A stretch of 64,000 bases of DNA from Halomonas jincaotanensis. Its GTDB lineage: Bacteria > Pseudomonadota > Gammaproteobacteria > Pseudomonadales > Halomonadaceae. This document shows, one piece after another, positions 15,628-25,955 of this stretch. The notes beneath the pieces were generated by a model. That model had not been told where the DNA came from and made no database searches. It worked only from the letters and a program-made list of their open reading frames with translations. The DNA lies in NCBI RefSeq assembly GCF_018448785.1, contig NZ_JAHCLU010000006.1, positions 1 to 64,000 on the forward strand, given 5' to 3'. A program made the translations under genes and the position numbers. Numbering within the stretch: position 1 is the first letter of the stretch; every line of letters starts with the position of its first letter.

Positions 15628-17766
15628 ATGTTTACCATCGATGACCTGGCCGACCGACTCGGCGGCTATCTCCCCCAGGACGAGATCCGGCAGGTCAAGC
15701 GTGCCTTCTACTATGCCGAGCAAGCCCACGATGGCCAGCGCCGACGCTCCGGCGAACCCTATGTGACCCATCCGTTGGCGGTGGCCAACATCCTCGCCAA
15801 CATGCACATGGACCATCAGAGCCTGATGGCCGCCATGCTGCATGATGTTATCGAAGATACGGGGATCGGCAAGGAGGCGCTTGCCGATCAGTTCGGTAAG
15901 CCGGTGGCAGAACTGGTCGACGGCGTGTCCAAGCTGACGCAGATCGCCTTCGAGGACAAGGCCGTCGCCCAGGCCGAGAATTTCCAGAAGATGGTGCTGG
16001 CGATGTCCCGCGATATCCGGGTCATCATCGTAAAACTCGCCGACCGGCTGCACAACATGCGCACCCTCGGGGCACTGCGCCCCGACAAGAAGCGCCGTAT
16101 CGCGCGTGAAACGTTGGAGATCTACGCCCGCATCGCCAGTCGCCTGGGCATCAACACCATCCGCGTCGAGCTCGAGGATCTCTCTTTCCAGGCTTTGTAT
16201 CCGATGCGCGCCGAGCGTATCAAGCGAGCCGTCTCGAGTGCCCGGGGTCACCGCCGCTCGGCGATTCGCCAAGTGCAATCCAACTTGCAGAACAGTCTCG
16301 ACGACGAGGGGCTGTACGGCACCGTCATCGGTCGGCAGAAGCATCTATTGTCCATCTACAAGAAGATGCGTGACCAGCGAAAGTCATTCGCCGAGATCAT
16401 GGACGTGTTCGGCTTTCGCATCATCACCGAGGACGTCGACAGCTGCTACCGAATCCTCGGCGTGGTACATAACCTCTACAAGCCGGTTCCTGGGCGCTTC
16501 AAGGACTACATCGCCATCCCCAAGGCCAACGGCTACCAGAGCCTGCACACCACCCTGTTCGGTCGCGGCGGCATGCCTATCGAAGTGCAGATCCGCACTC
16601 GCGAGATGGAGGCCATGGCCAACAACGGCATCGCTGCCCACTGGCTCTACAAGGCGGGACAGACCCAACACCCCATCGCCCAGGGTAGTCACGCTCGGGC
16701 GCGCGCCTGGGTCAAGGGATTGCTCGAGATGCAGCGCCACGCCGGAGATTCGCTGGAATTCATCGAACACGTCAAGAATGACCTTTTTCCCGACGATATC
16801 TACGTGTTCACGCCCAAGGGCGACATCATGGAGCTGCCCCAGGGCGCCACGGTGATCGACTTCGCCTACAGCGTGCATACCGATATCGGCAACAGCTGCA
16901 TCGCCTGTCGCATCGACCGCCATCTGGCCCCCCTCTCCTCACGGCTGGAAAGCGGCCAGACACTCGAGATCATTACCGCGCCCGGTGGCCGCCCCAACCT
17001 GGGCTGGCTCAATTTCGTGATAACGGCCAAGGCCCGCTCGGCGATCCGCCACGCGCTTAAGCACCAGCAGCATACCGAGGCCGTGCAACTGGGGCGTCGC
17101 CTGCTCAACAAGGCCCTGGCGGAGTTCGAAACCAGCCTGGAGGAGCTGCCCAAGGGGCCGATCGAGACGCTGCTCGACGAGCTTTCATTGAAGCATCTCG
17201 ACGCCCTGCTGGAGATGATCGGCATGGGGACGCGGGTGACTCACATGATGGCGCGCCGGCTGATCGACCTACACCGCGGCGAACCGCCCCAGCGCGCGGT
17301 ATCCAGCCAAGCCTCGCAACGCCCCATCGCCATCAGCGGCGCCGAGGGCATGGTCATCAAGTTTGCCCGTTGCTGCCATCCGTTGCCAGGCGACCCGGTG
17401 ATCGGCCACCTTTCGGCAGGCAAGGGCATCGTGGTACACCGTACCGAGTGTCGCAATCTCGGTGAGCTGCGTAACGATCCGGACAAGCTCTTTGCCCTGG
17501 AGTGGTCGAAGGGCATCGAAGAAGAAGACTTCCCAGTGGCCCTGCGCCTGGAAGTGGAAAACCGCCGTGGCTTGGTGGCCGAGCTTGCCGCCCTGGTGAC
17601 TAGCGCCGGCGCCAACATCGAACGCATCGACATCGAGGAGCGCGACGCGCGCCTTGCCACGGTCCACCTGACCCTGGCGGTACATGATCGCGTTCACCTG
17701 GCCAGGATCATCAAGCGCCTGCGCAACCTGGCCAATGTCGGGAAGATCAATCGCCTCGGTACCTGA
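15628..17766 (+). CDS. spoT: Bifunctional (p)ppGpp synthetase/hydrolase SpoT
   Basis: This 712-residue stringent-response enzyme both makes and degrades (p)ppGpp. The HD hydrolase domain has His72-Asp73 ([14 protein letters not shown]) with Glu76-Asp77. The synthetase domain reads [20 protein letters not shown] and later [24 protein letters not shown] domain ([20 protein letters not shown]) and a C-terminal ACT domain ([20 protein letters not shown]) follow. The intact HD motif supports hydrolase activity. I chose the ATG at 15628 ([16 protein letters not shown]), the normal SpoT start; the frame is open further upstream over the rpoZ end but lacks family similarity there. Confidence 0.97.
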   Translation: MFTIDDLADRLGGYLPQDEIRQVKRAFYYAEQAHDGQRRRSGEPYVTHPLAVANILANMHMDHQSLMAAMLHDVIEDTGIGKEALADQFGKPVAELVDGVSKLTQIAFEDKAVAQAENFQKMVLAMSRDIRVIIVKLADRLHNMRTLGALRPDKKRRIARETLEIYARIASRLGINTIRVELEDLSFQALYPMRAERIKRAVSSARGHRRSAIRQVQSNLQNSLDDEGLYGTVIGRQKHLLSIYKKMRDQRKSFAEIMDVFGFRIITEDVDSCYRILGVVHNLYKPVPGRFKDYIAIPKANGYQSLHTTLFGRGGMPIEVQIRTREMEAMANNGIAAHWLYKAGQTQHPIAQGSHARARAWVKGLLEMQRHAGDSLEFIEHVKNDLFPDDIYVFTPKGDIMELPQGATVIDFAYSVHTDIGNSCIACRIDRHLAPLSSRLESGQTLEIITAPGGRPNLGWLNFVITAKARSAIRHALKHQQHTEAVQLGRRLLNKALAEFETSLEELPKGPIETLLDELSLKHLDALLEMIGMGTRVTHMMARRLIDLHRGEPPQRAVSSQASQRPIAISGAEGMVIKFARCCHPLPGDPVIGHLSAGKGIVVHRTECRNLGELRNDPDKLFALEWSKGIEEEDFPVALRLEVENRRGLVAELAALVTSAGANIERIDIEERDARLATVHLTLAVHDRVHLARIIKRLRNLANVGKINRLGT

Positions 17767-17831
17767 GAATCGACGCACACTACCGTCCAGCAACACACCC
17801 TATAACGATTACCCCTACGCGGAGAACGCTG

Positions 17832-18221
17832 ATGAGCAACAAGGCCGTCATCAATACCGATAAGGCACCCGCCGCCATCGGACCCTATTCCCAGGCCATC
17901 AAGGCCGGAAACACCGTCTACCTGTCCGGCCAGATCCCCTTGGACCCGACCACCATGACGCTCGTCGAGGGCGATATCGAAGCCCAGGCCCGCCAGGTCT
18001 TCCGCAACCTGCAGGCCGTATGCGAGGAAGCCGCCGGTACCCTCCAGGACGTGGTCAAGCTCAACCTCTACCTGGTGGATCTCGACAACTTCGCCATCGT
18101 CAACCAAGTGATGGAAGAGTTCTTCGCCACGCCCTACCCGGCGCGGGCGGCAGTGGGCGTAAAAGCACTGCCCAAGGGAAGCCAAGTAGAGGCCGAGGCG
18201 GTCATGGTCATCGGCGACTAG
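17832..18221 (+). CDS. ridA: RidA family reactive intermediate/imine deaminase
   Basis: This 129-residue trimeric enzyme hydrolyses enamine/imine intermediates from PLP enzymes such as threonine dehydratase. The characteristic [19 protein letters not shown] and LSGQIPLDP are present, as is the C-terminal [19 protein letters not shown] with the substrate-binding Arg. It follows spoT as in many gammaproteobacteria and ends 5 bp before the next gene. Confidence 0.95.
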   Translation: MSNKAVINTDKAPAAIGPYSQAIKAGNTVYLSGQIPLDPTTMTLVEGDIEAQARQVFRNLQAVCEEAAGTLQDVVKLNLYLVDLDNFAIVNQVMEEFFATPYPARAAVGVKALPKGSQVEAEAVMVIGD

Positions 18222-18226
18222 ACCGC

Positions 18227-18748
18227 ATGCGGCTGTTTCTAGCCCTAACGCCGCCACCCGAGCTGCGCACGCGGTTCGGCGAACTGGCGGACCTGGCCCA
18301 GGCGCGCTGTGGCGGGCGACGCATACCCGACGCTAACCTACACCTGACGCTGGCCTTTCTCGGCGAAGTGAGCCCCACGCGCCTCGATTCGTTGGCGCAT
18401 AGAGTGCGCCAACTGAAGGTACAAGCCGACAGCTGGACACTGGATGAGTGGGGATGTTTTCGCTCGCCGCGTATTGTCTGGATCGGCGGGGCTCGCCCCG
18501 ACCCGGCGCTGCAGCGTCTCCACAGCACGCTATGGCAAGAACTTGCCGCCCTCGGGTTCGAGGGCGGGCCGTCACGCTATATACCTCATCTCACCCTGCT
18601 GCGGCGCGCCGAGCGCCTGGATACCCCCAAGCTGCCAGCCTTTCGCATCGACTGGCCATATTGCCAGGTCGAGCTGGTCCACTCGGTCACTGGCCCCGGG
18701 GGCAGCCGCTATACGACGCTGGCCCGCTCACGGGCAGTTAAGGGATGA
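18227..18748 (+). CDS. thpR: RNA 2',3'-cyclic phosphodiesterase (LigT/ThpR type)
   Basis: This 173-residue member of the 2H phosphoesterase family has two His-x-Thr/Ser motifs, HLTLAFLGEV (near residue 43) and HLTLLRRAE (near residue 124), which form the active site. It hydrolyses 2',3'-cyclic phosphodiester ends of RNA. The ATG at 18227 lies 5 bp after the ridA stop, suggesting co-transcription. It is convergent with the epimerase gene at 18753. Confidence 0.9.
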   Translation: MRLFLALTPPPELRTRFGELADLAQARCGGRRIPDANLHLTLAFLGEVSPTRLDSLAHRVRQLKVQADSWTLDEWGCFRSPRIVWIGGARPDPALQRLHSTLWQELAALGFEGGPSRYIPHLTLLRRAERLDTPKLPAFRIDWPYCQVELVHSVTGPGGSRYTTLARSRAVKG

Positions 18749-18752
18749 AGCG

Positions 18753-19625
18753 TCAGACCTGTGCGGGCAGAAAACCACCCTCACGCAGCACCTGGGCATA
18801 GCCCTCGCGGTAGCTGGGGTACTGGAAGACATAACCGCTATCGAGCAGGCGGGAATTATCGCATCGCTTGCTCGCGCGGCGACGCAGCGGCGATTGGATG
18901 GTCGCCGTCGACTCGACCTTGAGTTGTCCGGCAAGCCAGGTCATCACCTCGTGCAGGGGCGCCGGTTCGCAGTCGCTCGCCAGGTAGAGTGGCTCAACGG
19001 GGTGCTTGGCCAGGGTCAGGTCGATCAGGTGGGCCAACACACCGGCGCAGTCATCGCGGTGAATACGGTTGGAGTACATGACCGGGCTGCCCGCCGCGAT
19101 ACGCCCTTCGCTGACCTGGCGAATCAGGCGGTCACGACCGGGGCCATAGATGCCCGAGAACCGCACCACCGTTCCCGGCAATTCGTGCTCCTCCAGCGCC
19201 TTTTCGGCCTCGCGCATCAGCGCGCCGGAAAACCCCGAGGGCACGATGTCACTGGTTTCGTCAACTGTCTCGCCCTCCTGCTGGGCATAGACACTGGTGG
19301 AGGAAACGAACAACACGCGTTTGGGGCGCTTCTTGCGGCCGACGTATTCTGCCAGTACCGTCTTGAGGCCTTCCGGATACGCGGCACGATAGGCGTCTTC
19401 ATCGAAGCGGTCGGCACTGACCACATAGACCAGCACATCAGCATTCGGCAGGCTCGCCAGATCGCCCGCCTCGCCAAGATTCGCGGCGATTGCCTCGATG
19501 CCGCTGCCCTTGAGGGCGGCGGCATTGCGCCGCACGCCAATGACGCGCTGTCCCACTTTCTGCAGGCGCCTTCCCAGCGCTGTGCCGATGTCGCCACAGC
19601 CCAGAATCAGAGTTGTCGTCTTCAC
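18753..19625 (-). CDS. NAD(P)-dependent epimerase/reductase (YeeZ-like SDR)
   Basis: This 290-residue extended short-chain dehydrogenase-like protein has the Rossmann motif LILGCGDIGTALGRRL at the N-terminus, VLFVSSTSVYAQQEGETVDE around the active-site Ser/Tyr, and VVRFSGIYGPGRDRLI. The substrate is unknown; family members are annotated as nucleoside-diphosphate-sugar epimerases. It begins at a GTG (19625) and is divergent from oxyR, so the two share a promoter region of about 110 bp and could be co-regulated. Confidence 0.82.
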   Translation of the reverse strand: MKTTTLILGCGDIGTALGRRLQKVGQRVIGVRRNAAALKGSGIEAIAANLGEAGDLASLPNADVLVYVVSADRFDEDAYRAAYPEGLKTVLAEYVGRKKRPKRVLFVSSTSVYAQQEGETVDETSDIVPSGFSGALMREAEKALEEHELPGTVVRFSGIYGPGRDRLIRQVSEGRIAAGSPVMYSNRIHRDDCAGVLAHLIDLTLAKHPVEPLYLASDCEPAPLHEVMTWLAGQLKVESTATIQSPLRRRASKRCDNSRLLDSGYVFQYPSYREGYAQVLREGGFLPAQV

Positions 19626-19737
19626 CTTTCACTCGCCCCCTGATAAAAAGTCCCTATTGGCATTATCCTGTTCCTTAGCACCGGCCTGCCCCCTCGGGGG
19701 AATCACCCAGTTCGAGAGGATGCCCACCGGCACCAAG

Positions 19738-20658
19738 ATGACTCTAACAGAACTTCGCTACATCGTGACACTGGCCCAGGAACACCATTTCGGGCGTGCC
19801 GCGGAGCGCTGCTTCGTGTCCCAGCCGACCCTGTCGGTGGCGGTCAAGAAGCTCGAGGAGGAGCTGGGCGTGGCGCTGTTCGAGCGTTCGAAATCGACCG
19901 TCCAGGTCACCCCGCTGGGTGAGAAGATCGTTGAACAGGCCCAGCGGGTTCTGGAGCAGAGCAGCGTCATCAAGGAGCTGGCCAGCGCCGGCCGCGATCA
20001 GTTGGCAAGCCCGCTGCGCCTGGGGGCCATCTATACCATCGGGCCTTATCTGTTTCCCTACATGGTGCCGGCGCTGTCGCGCAGCGCCCCGCAGATGCCG
20101 CTCTACATCGAGGAGGGCTTCACCGGCAACTTGCGTCGCAAGCTGCGCAGCGGCGAGCTCGATGCCATCATCGTCGCCCTGCCCTTCAACGAGACCGACG
20201 TGGTCACCAAGCCGCTCTACGAGGAAACGTTCGACGTCCTGCTGCCGGCCGATCATCCCTGGGCCGAGCGGGACAGCGTCGAAAAGGAAGACCTCCTCGA
20301 CGAGCGCCTGTTGTTGCTGGGCGAGGGCCACTGTTTTCGCGATCAGATCCTCGAGGCCTGCCCGGCCATCGGCCGCAAGCTCGCGAGCCCCTCCAACACG
20401 CTCACCGCCGAGGGGGGCTCGCTGGAGACCATTCGGCACATGGTCGCCTCCAAGCTCGGTATCACGGTGCTGCCGCGTTCGGCGATCGGCACCGGGCATT
20501 ACGAGAGCGGGCTGCTCATCAGCCGCCCCTTCACCTCGCCGGCGCCCTCGCGCACCGTGGCCATCGCCTGGCGCGCCAGCTTCCCGCGGCCCAAGGCGAT
20601 CGATGCCCTCACCGATGCGATCAACGCCTGCCGCAAGGCCGATACCGGAGCCGCATGA
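19738..20658 (+). CDS. oxyR: Hydrogen peroxide-sensing regulator OxyR (LysR family)
   Basis: This 306-residue LysR regulator has the N-terminal winged helix MTLTELRYIVTLAQEHHFGR, then AAERCFVSQPTLSVAVKKLE. The regulatory domain keeps both redox cysteines, Cys199 and Cys208, in GEGHCFRDQILEAC, exactly the E. coli OxyR spacing, so peroxide should form the activating disulfide. I used the ATG at 19738 because it gives the standard LysR start; an in-frame ATG six codons upstream is possible. The stop overlaps the recG start (20655-20658), matching the oxyR-recG linkage seen in pseudomonads. Confidence 0.96.
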   Translation: MTLTELRYIVTLAQEHHFGRAAERCFVSQPTLSVAVKKLEEELGVALFERSKSTVQVTPLGEKIVEQAQRVLEQSSVIKELASAGRDQLASPLRLGAIYTIGPYLFPYMVPALSRSAPQMPLYIEEGFTGNLRRKLRSGELDAIIVALPFNETDVVTKPLYEETFDVLLPADHPWAERDSVEKEDLLDERLLLLGEGHCFRDQILEACPAIGRKLASPSNTLTAEGGSLETIRHMVASKLGITVLPRSAIGTGHYESGLLISRPFTSPAPSRTVAIAWRASFPRPKAIDALTDAINACRKADTGAA

Positions 20659-22748
20659 GCGCTGACATTAAGGCGCTTGACGCGCCCGTCACCGACCTCA
20701 AGGGCGTCGGCGAGGCACTCGCACTAAAGCTGGCGCGGCTGCGTCTGGAAACCGTCGCCGACCTGCTGTTCCACCTGCCGCTGCGCTATCAGGATCGCAC
20801 CCGGATCACGCCCATCGGCACCCTGCGTGCCGGGAATGAAGCCGTGATCGATGGCGAGGTGGTCGCCGGCGAAGTGGTACGCGGCCGACGCCGCAGCCTG
20901 CTGGTGCGGATGCGCGACGCAAGCGGCATCCTCAGCCTGCGCTTCTTCCACTTCTCGCCGGTTCAGCAGCAGCAGTTTCATCCCGGGGCGCGCGTGCGGG
21001 CCTTCGGCGAGGCGCGCGCCGGGGCCACGGGGCTGGAACTCTACCATCCCGAATACCGCCTGCTGAGCAGCGACGCCCCACCGGTGGAGGACCATCTCAC
21101 CCCGATCTACCCCACCACCGAAGGCCTTCACCAATCGCGGCTGAGGGCGTTGATCGACCAGGCGCTGACGTGCCTGCAGAGCGCCCCGGAGGCGCTGCCC
21201 GACTGGATTCCTGCGCCGCTGCGCGAGCGTTTCGGCCTGCCCGCGCTCCATGCCTGCCTGATCACCCTGCATCGCCCGCCGCCGGATGCCGACCCCGACG
21301 GACTCGCCGATGGCCGCCATCCCGCCAGCCGTCGTCTGGCGCTGGAAGAGCTGCTCGCCCACCGGCTGAGCCTGCGTGAGGTACGCCGCCACATCCAGCA
21401 GGACGGCGCGCCGCCGCTGCCCAGCGGGCGCAATCTCCAGGCCCGCTTCCTGACCCAGCTGCCCTTCGCCCTGACGGGCGCCCAGCGCCGGGTACTCGAG
21501 GAGATCGGTGTCGACCTGGCGCGCGAGATTCCCATGCTGCGACTGGTGCAGGGCGATGTCGGTTCGGGCAAGACGGTCGTCGCGGCCATGGCGGCGCTGT
21601 CGGCGCTGGCCAGTAATTGCCAGGCGGCAATGATGGCGCCGACGGAACTGCTCGCCGAGCAGCATTTTCGTACCTTCCGCGCCTGGTTCGAGCCACTGGG
21701 CATCGAGGTGGCGTGGCTCGCCGGCAAGCTCAAGGGCAAGGCGCGCCTGGACACCAAGGCGGCGATCCAGGATGGTCGGGTGCGCATGGTCGTGGGCACC
21801 CATGCGCTCTTCCAGGGCGACGTACACTTCCAGCGCCTGGGCCTGGCGATCATCGACGAGCAGCACCGCTTCGGCGTCCATCAGCGCCTGGCCCTGCGCG
21901 AGAAGGGCGAAGCCGGCGGCCTCACTCCCCACCAATTGGTGATGACCGCCACCCCGATCCCCCGCACCCTGGCCATGAGCGCCTACGCCGACCTGGACGT
22001 CTCGGTGATCGACGAGCTGCCGCCGGGGCGCACCCCGGTCAAGACGGTGGCAATGCCCGACGAGCGCCGCCCGGACGTGGTGGCGCGTATCCGCCATGCC
22101 TGCGCCGAGGGCCGTCAAGCCTACTGGGTCTGCACGCTGATCGAGGAATCCGAGGCCCTGCAGTGCCAGGCCGCCGAGGCGACCCGCGACGAGCTCGTCG
22201 AGGCATTGCCGGAACTGGCGGTTGGCCTGGTTCACGGACGCATGAAAGCCGGCGATAAGGCCGCGGTCATGGCCGCCTTTCACGCCGGCGAGTTGGACCT
22301 GCTGGTGGCCACCACGGTGATCGAGGTCGGGGTGGACGTCCCCAACGCCAGCCTGATGATCATCGAGAACCCCGAACGCCTGGGGCTTTCCCAGCTGCAT
22401 CAGCTGCGCGGGCGGGTCGGACGCGGCTCCGCCGAGAGTTTCTGCGTATTGCTCTATCGTGGACCGCTCTCGGCCCATTCACGCCAGCGCCTGGCGGTGA
22501 TGCGCGACACCACCGACGGCTTTCGCATCGCCGAGAAGGACCTGGAGCTGCGGGGGCCGGGCGAGGTGCTGGGCACGCGCCAGACCGGCCTGGCGCAGAT
22601 GAAGATCGCCGATCTGGAACGCGACGCCGACCTGCTGCCACGTGTCTCGCCATTAGCGGACGCACTGCTCGCCCAGCATCCCGAGGCCAGCCGTCCGCTG
22701 ATCCGTCGCTGGCTCGGCGAGCAGGCGGGTCTTTACGGTCAGGTGTAG
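20655..22748 (+). CDS. recG: ATP-dependent DNA helicase RecG
   Basis: This 697-residue branch-migration helicase remodels stalled forks and recombination intermediates. The N-terminal wedge/OB domain (LFHLPLRYQDRTRITPIGTL) precedes helicase motifs: LVQGDVGSGKTVVAAMAALS (Walker A), IIDEQHRFGVHQR (DEQH-box variant typical of RecG), MTATPIPRTLAMS and the C-terminal QLHQLRGRVGRG. The length matches the family. Its ATG overlaps the oxyR stop, and its 3' end overlaps the convergent FUSC gene by 10 bp. Confidence 0.97.
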   Translation: MSADIKALDAPVTDLKGVGEALALKLARLRLETVADLLFHLPLRYQDRTRITPIGTLRAGNEAVIDGEVVAGEVVRGRRRSLLVRMRDASGILSLRFFHFSPVQQQQFHPGARVRAFGEARAGATGLELYHPEYRLLSSDAPPVEDHLTPIYPTTEGLHQSRLRALIDQALTCLQSAPEALPDWIPAPLRERFGLPALHACLITLHRPPPDADPDGLADGRHPASRRLALEELLAHRLSLREVRRHIQQDGAPPLPSGRNLQARFLTQLPFALTGAQRRVLEEIGVDLAREIPMLRLVQGDVGSGKTVVAAMAALSALASNCQAAMMAPTELLAEQHFRTFRAWFEPLGIEVAWLAGKLKGKARLDTKAAIQDGRVRMVVGTHALFQGDVHFQRLGLAIIDEQHRFGVHQRLALREKGEAGGLTPHQLVMTATPIPRTLAMSAYADLDVSVIDELPPGRTPVKTVAMPDERRPDVVARIRHACAEGRQAYWVCTLIEESEALQCQAAEATRDELVEALPELAVGLVHGRMKAGDKAAVMAAFHAGELDLLVATTVIEVGVDVPNASLMIIENPERLGLSQLHQLRGRVGRGSAESFCVLLYRGPLSAHSRQRLAVMRDTTDGFRIAEKDLELRGPGEVLGTRQTGLAQMKIADLERDADLLPRVSPLADALLAQHPEASRPLIRRWLGEQAGLYGQV

Positions 22749-24985
22749 GCCTTGGCGGCGTGTTCCTGGTTATCGCTCGGGGCAGGCGCGATCAAGCGAT
22801 TGGCGGCCTCGCCGAGAAATTCCAGTTGGCGACATACCAGGCGCAGTTGATGACGCATCGGCCAGTAGGTCTCGCCGTCGTCCGCCCGGCTGGTCGCCGG
22901 AGCGTCGAGCGCCTCGCGAAGCCGAGCCACCTCAGCCCCAAACCCACTCAGCGGCCGACGGGCCTCGAGATGCTCGGCAAGACGGCCCAACAGCGTGGCC
23001 ACGCGTTCGGCGAGTGCGGTTACCCCTGTATCGCCCTGACCATCAGACGTGTCGTCGTTCCGCGCATGGCGGTGGGCCCCCAGCGCCGAGAGATACCCCA
23101 GCAGGGTGTGGGATAACGCCAGGAAGCGCATGGCGTCGTCGACATCGTGGCCTTGATAGCGGCGCGGTTCGTGCAGCATGTTGCTCAGCAGTGTCGACAG
23201 CGCGGCATCGGCGTTGTGGGCATTGCGACGCGCCAGCCGATAGGCGAGGTCGTCCTGCTTGCCGGTCGCATACTGCTGGATGATCTCCTCCAGGTAGCGA
23301 CGCTGGCTGATCAGCGAGGTGGCCGCCTGACGGTAAAGGCGCCGCCCTTGCCAGTCGGGCAGTATCCACAGTACCGCCAGGCCGGCAATCAGCACCCCGA
23401 CCAGGGTATCGAACAGCCGCGGCCAGATCAGATCGAAGCCGTCGCCCACCTGATTGAAGCTGCACAGCACCAGCAGGGTAATCGCCGCCGTGGCGATGCC
23501 ATAGTGAGTCTGGCGGCTGGCGAAAAACACCACCCCCGCCACCACCGCGATCAGCGACTGGGCCAGCGGATGGGGAAACAGCGAGATCGAAGCCCAGCCC
23601 ACCACCAGCCCCAGCACCGTCCCGGCAACACGTTTGACGAGAAAACGCTGGGTCGCCGAGAAGTTGGGCCGGCAGACGAACAGCGTGGTCAGCAGGATCC
23701 AGAACCCCTGGGTCGGATGAAACACCTGCATCAGGACATAGCCCACCAGCAACGCGATCGGCAACCGCAGTGCGTGACGCAGCGTCGGCGAACTCAGGGT
23801 CATGGCGGCGCGGATGCGCGCCCAGGCATCCCGCGGGCCGTGCAGAGAGCGGTCATGCAGACTGGCATCGGCGTGGGGCGTGGCCACCTCGGGATGCTCG
23901 GCGCTGGCCAACTGCGCCTCCAGGGTGGCGAGATTATCGGCAAGTGCCGACAACGGCGGCATCAGCGCCTGCCACTCGGGCTGCTGGTGGGATCGCAAGT
24001 GGGTGATCGACGCCCGCAGATCTGCCAGCGCCTGCTCGCTCTGGTCATGCTCGAAGGGACGGTTGAGCAGCAACGCTCGGCTCAGCCGCCGACAGGCGTG
24101 GCCCTGCTGGTCGAGCAACCGCTGGCAACGAAAGAGCACATCGTGATGAAAGAACGCCTCGATCAACGACGAATAGGGCGAATGCGACGAACTGGCCCGC
24201 TCGTGGATATCCTGGGCAATAAAATAAAGCTGCAGGTAGCGGTCGAGCCGACGGTCACCACGCGGGCTGCCGAGTCGCTGAAACAGCACGTCCTTGGCCT
24301 GGTTGAGGGCGGCGACCACTTCGCCGTTCTGATGGGCCAGGGCCAGGCGCGTGTCGTCGAGATCGCGCCCGCGCAGGGGCTCAAGCAACGTCGCCTTGAG
24401 ACTCAGGTAACGCCCTAATCGACGATAGACACGCGCCAGGCTCTGTTTGACCGGCTGGCGCGAGAACAGCGCGCACCAGACGATCGAAATCAGCCCATAC
24501 CAGGCTGCACCAGAGAGCAACAGCAGCGGCTGACGCCAGGCACCGTCTTCCGGGACCCCCCCGTGGTGCTCGAGGGCGATCATCGAGTAGATGGCAAGGA
24601 TTAATGTACCGAAACTGATGGTGGCGTAGCGCGGTCCCAGCGCGCCAAGCATGATCATCACGAAGGTCGACACCACCAGCGCCGGCGCAAACAGCCAAGG
24701 GTAGGGAAACAGCCATTGCACGCTCAACGAGGCCATGGCGAAACACACTAGGGTGACGCCGACCGCCTGCAGGCGTCCCTGCCAGCTGTCGTCGGTCTCC
24801 GCCAGGGCACTGGCGATGATGCCCAGGAACAAGGGCATCATTAGCGTCACGTCGTCCTGCCAGCCACTTATCGCCAGGGCACCACTGAAGGCCACGAAGA
24901 CTCGCAGGGCATAGGCGAAGGTATCGAGCGTCCAGAGACGCCGCAGGGTCAGTGACGGCGGTGCGGAGAGCAGCGAGAGGCGCAT
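22739..24985 (-). CDS. FUSC family inner-membrane protein (YccS/YhfK-like)
   Basis: This 748-residue protein has two blocks of hydrophobic helices (about residues 20-190 and 395-540). Each block is followed by a large cytoplasmic alpha-helical region, the architecture of YccS/YhfK and related aromatic-acid efflux-like proteins. The second block contains FWILLTTLFVCRPNFSATQR and RVAGTVLGLVVGWA, typical FUSC motifs. The function of this group is poorly defined; efflux of aromatic carboxylates is known for relatives. The 212 bp upstream to 25197 show only a possible promoter. Confidence 0.88.
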   Translation of the reverse strand: MRLSLLSAPPSLTLRRLWTLDTFAYALRVFVAFSGALAISGWQDDVTLMMPLFLGIIASALAETDDSWQGRLQAVGVTLVCFAMASLSVQWLFPYPWLFAPALVVSTFVMIMLGALGPRYATISFGTLILAIYSMIALEHHGGVPEDGAWRQPLLLLSGAAWYGLISIVWCALFSRQPVKQSLARVYRRLGRYLSLKATLLEPLRGRDLDDTRLALAHQNGEVVAALNQAKDVLFQRLGSPRGDRRLDRYLQLYFIAQDIHERASSSHSPYSSLIEAFFHHDVLFRCQRLLDQQGHACRRLSRALLLNRPFEHDQSEQALADLRASITHLRSHQQPEWQALMPPLSALADNLATLEAQLASAEHPEVATPHADASLHDRSLHGPRDAWARIRAAMTLSSPTLRHALRLPIALLVGYVLMQVFHPTQGFWILLTTLFVCRPNFSATQRFLVKRVAGTVLGLVVGWASISLFPHPLAQSLIAVVAGVVFFASRQTHYGIATAAITLLVLCSFNQVGDGFDLIWPRLFDTLVGVLIAGLAVLWILPDWQGRRLYRQAATSLISQRRYLEEIIQQYATGKQDDLAYRLARRNAHNADAALSTLLSNMLHEPRRYQGHDVDDAMRFLALSHTLLGYLSALGAHRHARNDDTSDGQGDTGVTALAERVATLLGRLAEHLEARRPLSGFGAEVARLREALDAPATSRADDGETYWPMRHQLRLVCRQLEFLGEAANRLIAPAPSDNQEHAAKAYT

Positions 24986-25197
24986 GATCGTCCTTGGGGT
25001 AATGAACCCCCGAAGAAGTTAGACTTTAGTATAACGCAGATAGTGGCTGGCGGCTTCTACCAACGCAGCATTAAGCGTCAGGACACCTCGCAGGCTGTGG
25101 GTATGTGCGCTGCGGGAATATGCGCCGTAGAAAAGAGAGATAAAACGAAAGAAAGCGCAGTGAAACGGCGCATGTGGGTACGACACCGCTGTCGGCG

Positions 25198-25554
25198 TTA
25201 GAGTAGCTTCAACAGCTTCTGAAGCTTCTGAAGGTCGCCGGAATCGCCGACTAGACGCACGGTGCCGGCCATCATGCCATCGAGAAAAGCCTGTTGAGTG
25301 GGCTTTTTCAGCACGCTAACCGCTGTATCGGCGTCTTCGAAGCGCAGTTCCAGGTCGAGATCGACGGGCAGACCGCGGCCGGTCTGGATGCCACGGGGCG
25401 ACATGCGATAGTGGCGCGCAACGACGAGATCTTCGGTGGCAATACCCCAGTCCAGACCGCGCATTTCGGTGAGCATCTCACGAAAGCGTGGCTTGCGGCG
25501 CAGCGCTCGCTTGAGAAGCAGACCCAGTACCCAGAGCATCAGTCGCAGCTTCAT
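25198..25554 (-). CDS. Small uncharacterised protein, SCP2-like C-terminal half
   Basis: This is a 118-residue protein with a hydrophobic N-terminal helix (LMLWVLGLLLKRAL). The following alpha/beta region, containing DLELRFEDADTAVSVLK and later GMMAGTVRLVGDSGDLQKLQ, resembles SCP2-type lipid-binding folds, where the last beta strands and helix carry 'G-G--- -GD---- L-KL'. The match is tentative and the ligand unknown. It ends in a Leu/Lys repeat. It follows the HU gene on the same strand after about 80 bp. Confidence 0.6.
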   Translation of the reverse strand: MKLRLMLWVLGLLLKRALRRKPRFREMLTEMRGLDWGIATEDLVVARHYRMSPRGIQTGRGLPVDLDLELRFEDADTAVSVLKKPTQQAFLDGMMAGTVRLVGDSGDLQKLQKLLKLL

Positions 25555-25595
25555 GTCGGTTCCACCACCGCAGGCAGGTAAAAAGCCATCATCTC

Positions 25596-25619
25596 GCGAC
25601 CCGCCGACAGGCGGGTCGC
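25596..25619 (-). terminator. Hairpin downstream of the HU gene
   Basis: A perfect 10-bp stem (gcgacccgcc at 25596-25605 and ggcgggtcgc at 25610-25619) with a four-base loop lies just past the HU stop codon. On the minus strand a T-run follows about ten bases later. It is probably the HU transcription terminator. Confidence 0.55.
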
Positions 25620-25632
25620 ACCGAGGGTTCGC

Positions 25633-25908
25633 TTACTTGGCGACGGCGTCCTTGAGGCCCTTGCCCGGCTTGAAGGCCACGGTCTTGCTGGCCGCAATGT
25701 TCAAAGGCGCACCGGTCTGGGGATTCTTGCCAGTACGTGCGGCTCGCTCGCGCACGGTGAAAGTACCGAAGCCGATCAGTGAGACATCTTGTCCCTGGGA
25801 GACGCTGCCGGTGATCTCGTCGAGGATCACGTTGAGTACTTGGCTCGCCTTGTCTTTGGAAAGATCGGCACGCTCGGCAATCGCCGCCGCGAGTTCTGGT
25901 TTACGCAT
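25633..25908 (-). CDS. hupB: HU family DNA-binding protein
   Basis: This 91-residue nucleoid protein has the standard HU sequence: MRKPELAAAIAERADLSKDK, VSLIGFGTFTVRERAARTGK and NPQTGAPLNIAASKTVAF, the last spanning the DNA-intercalating arm with its Asn-Pro. It bends and wraps DNA as a dimer. The ATG follows a strong aggaggg site. The upstream 174 bp carry short tandem repeats and a hairpin. The location near recG and the phosphate genes matches pseudomonad hupB. Confidence 0.95.
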   Translation of the reverse strand: MRKPELAAAIAERADLSKDKASQVLNVILDEITGSVSQGQDVSLIGFGTFTVRERAARTGKNPQTGAPLNIAASKTVAFKPGKGLKDAVAK

Positions 25909-25955
25909 AAGCCCTCCTGATGTGGCATGGAAGGGCGGTCATCACCGCCCCCTGT

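Noticed and set aside
20724..22478. A 584-codon antisense open frame over recG
   Set aside because: Its composition is a mirror of the recG coding frame, with no recognisable domain and no ribosome-binding site.
23147..24418. A 423-codon antisense open frame over the FUSC gene
   Set aside because: The low-complexity Gln/Arg/His-rich translation is typical of antisense GC-rich DNA.
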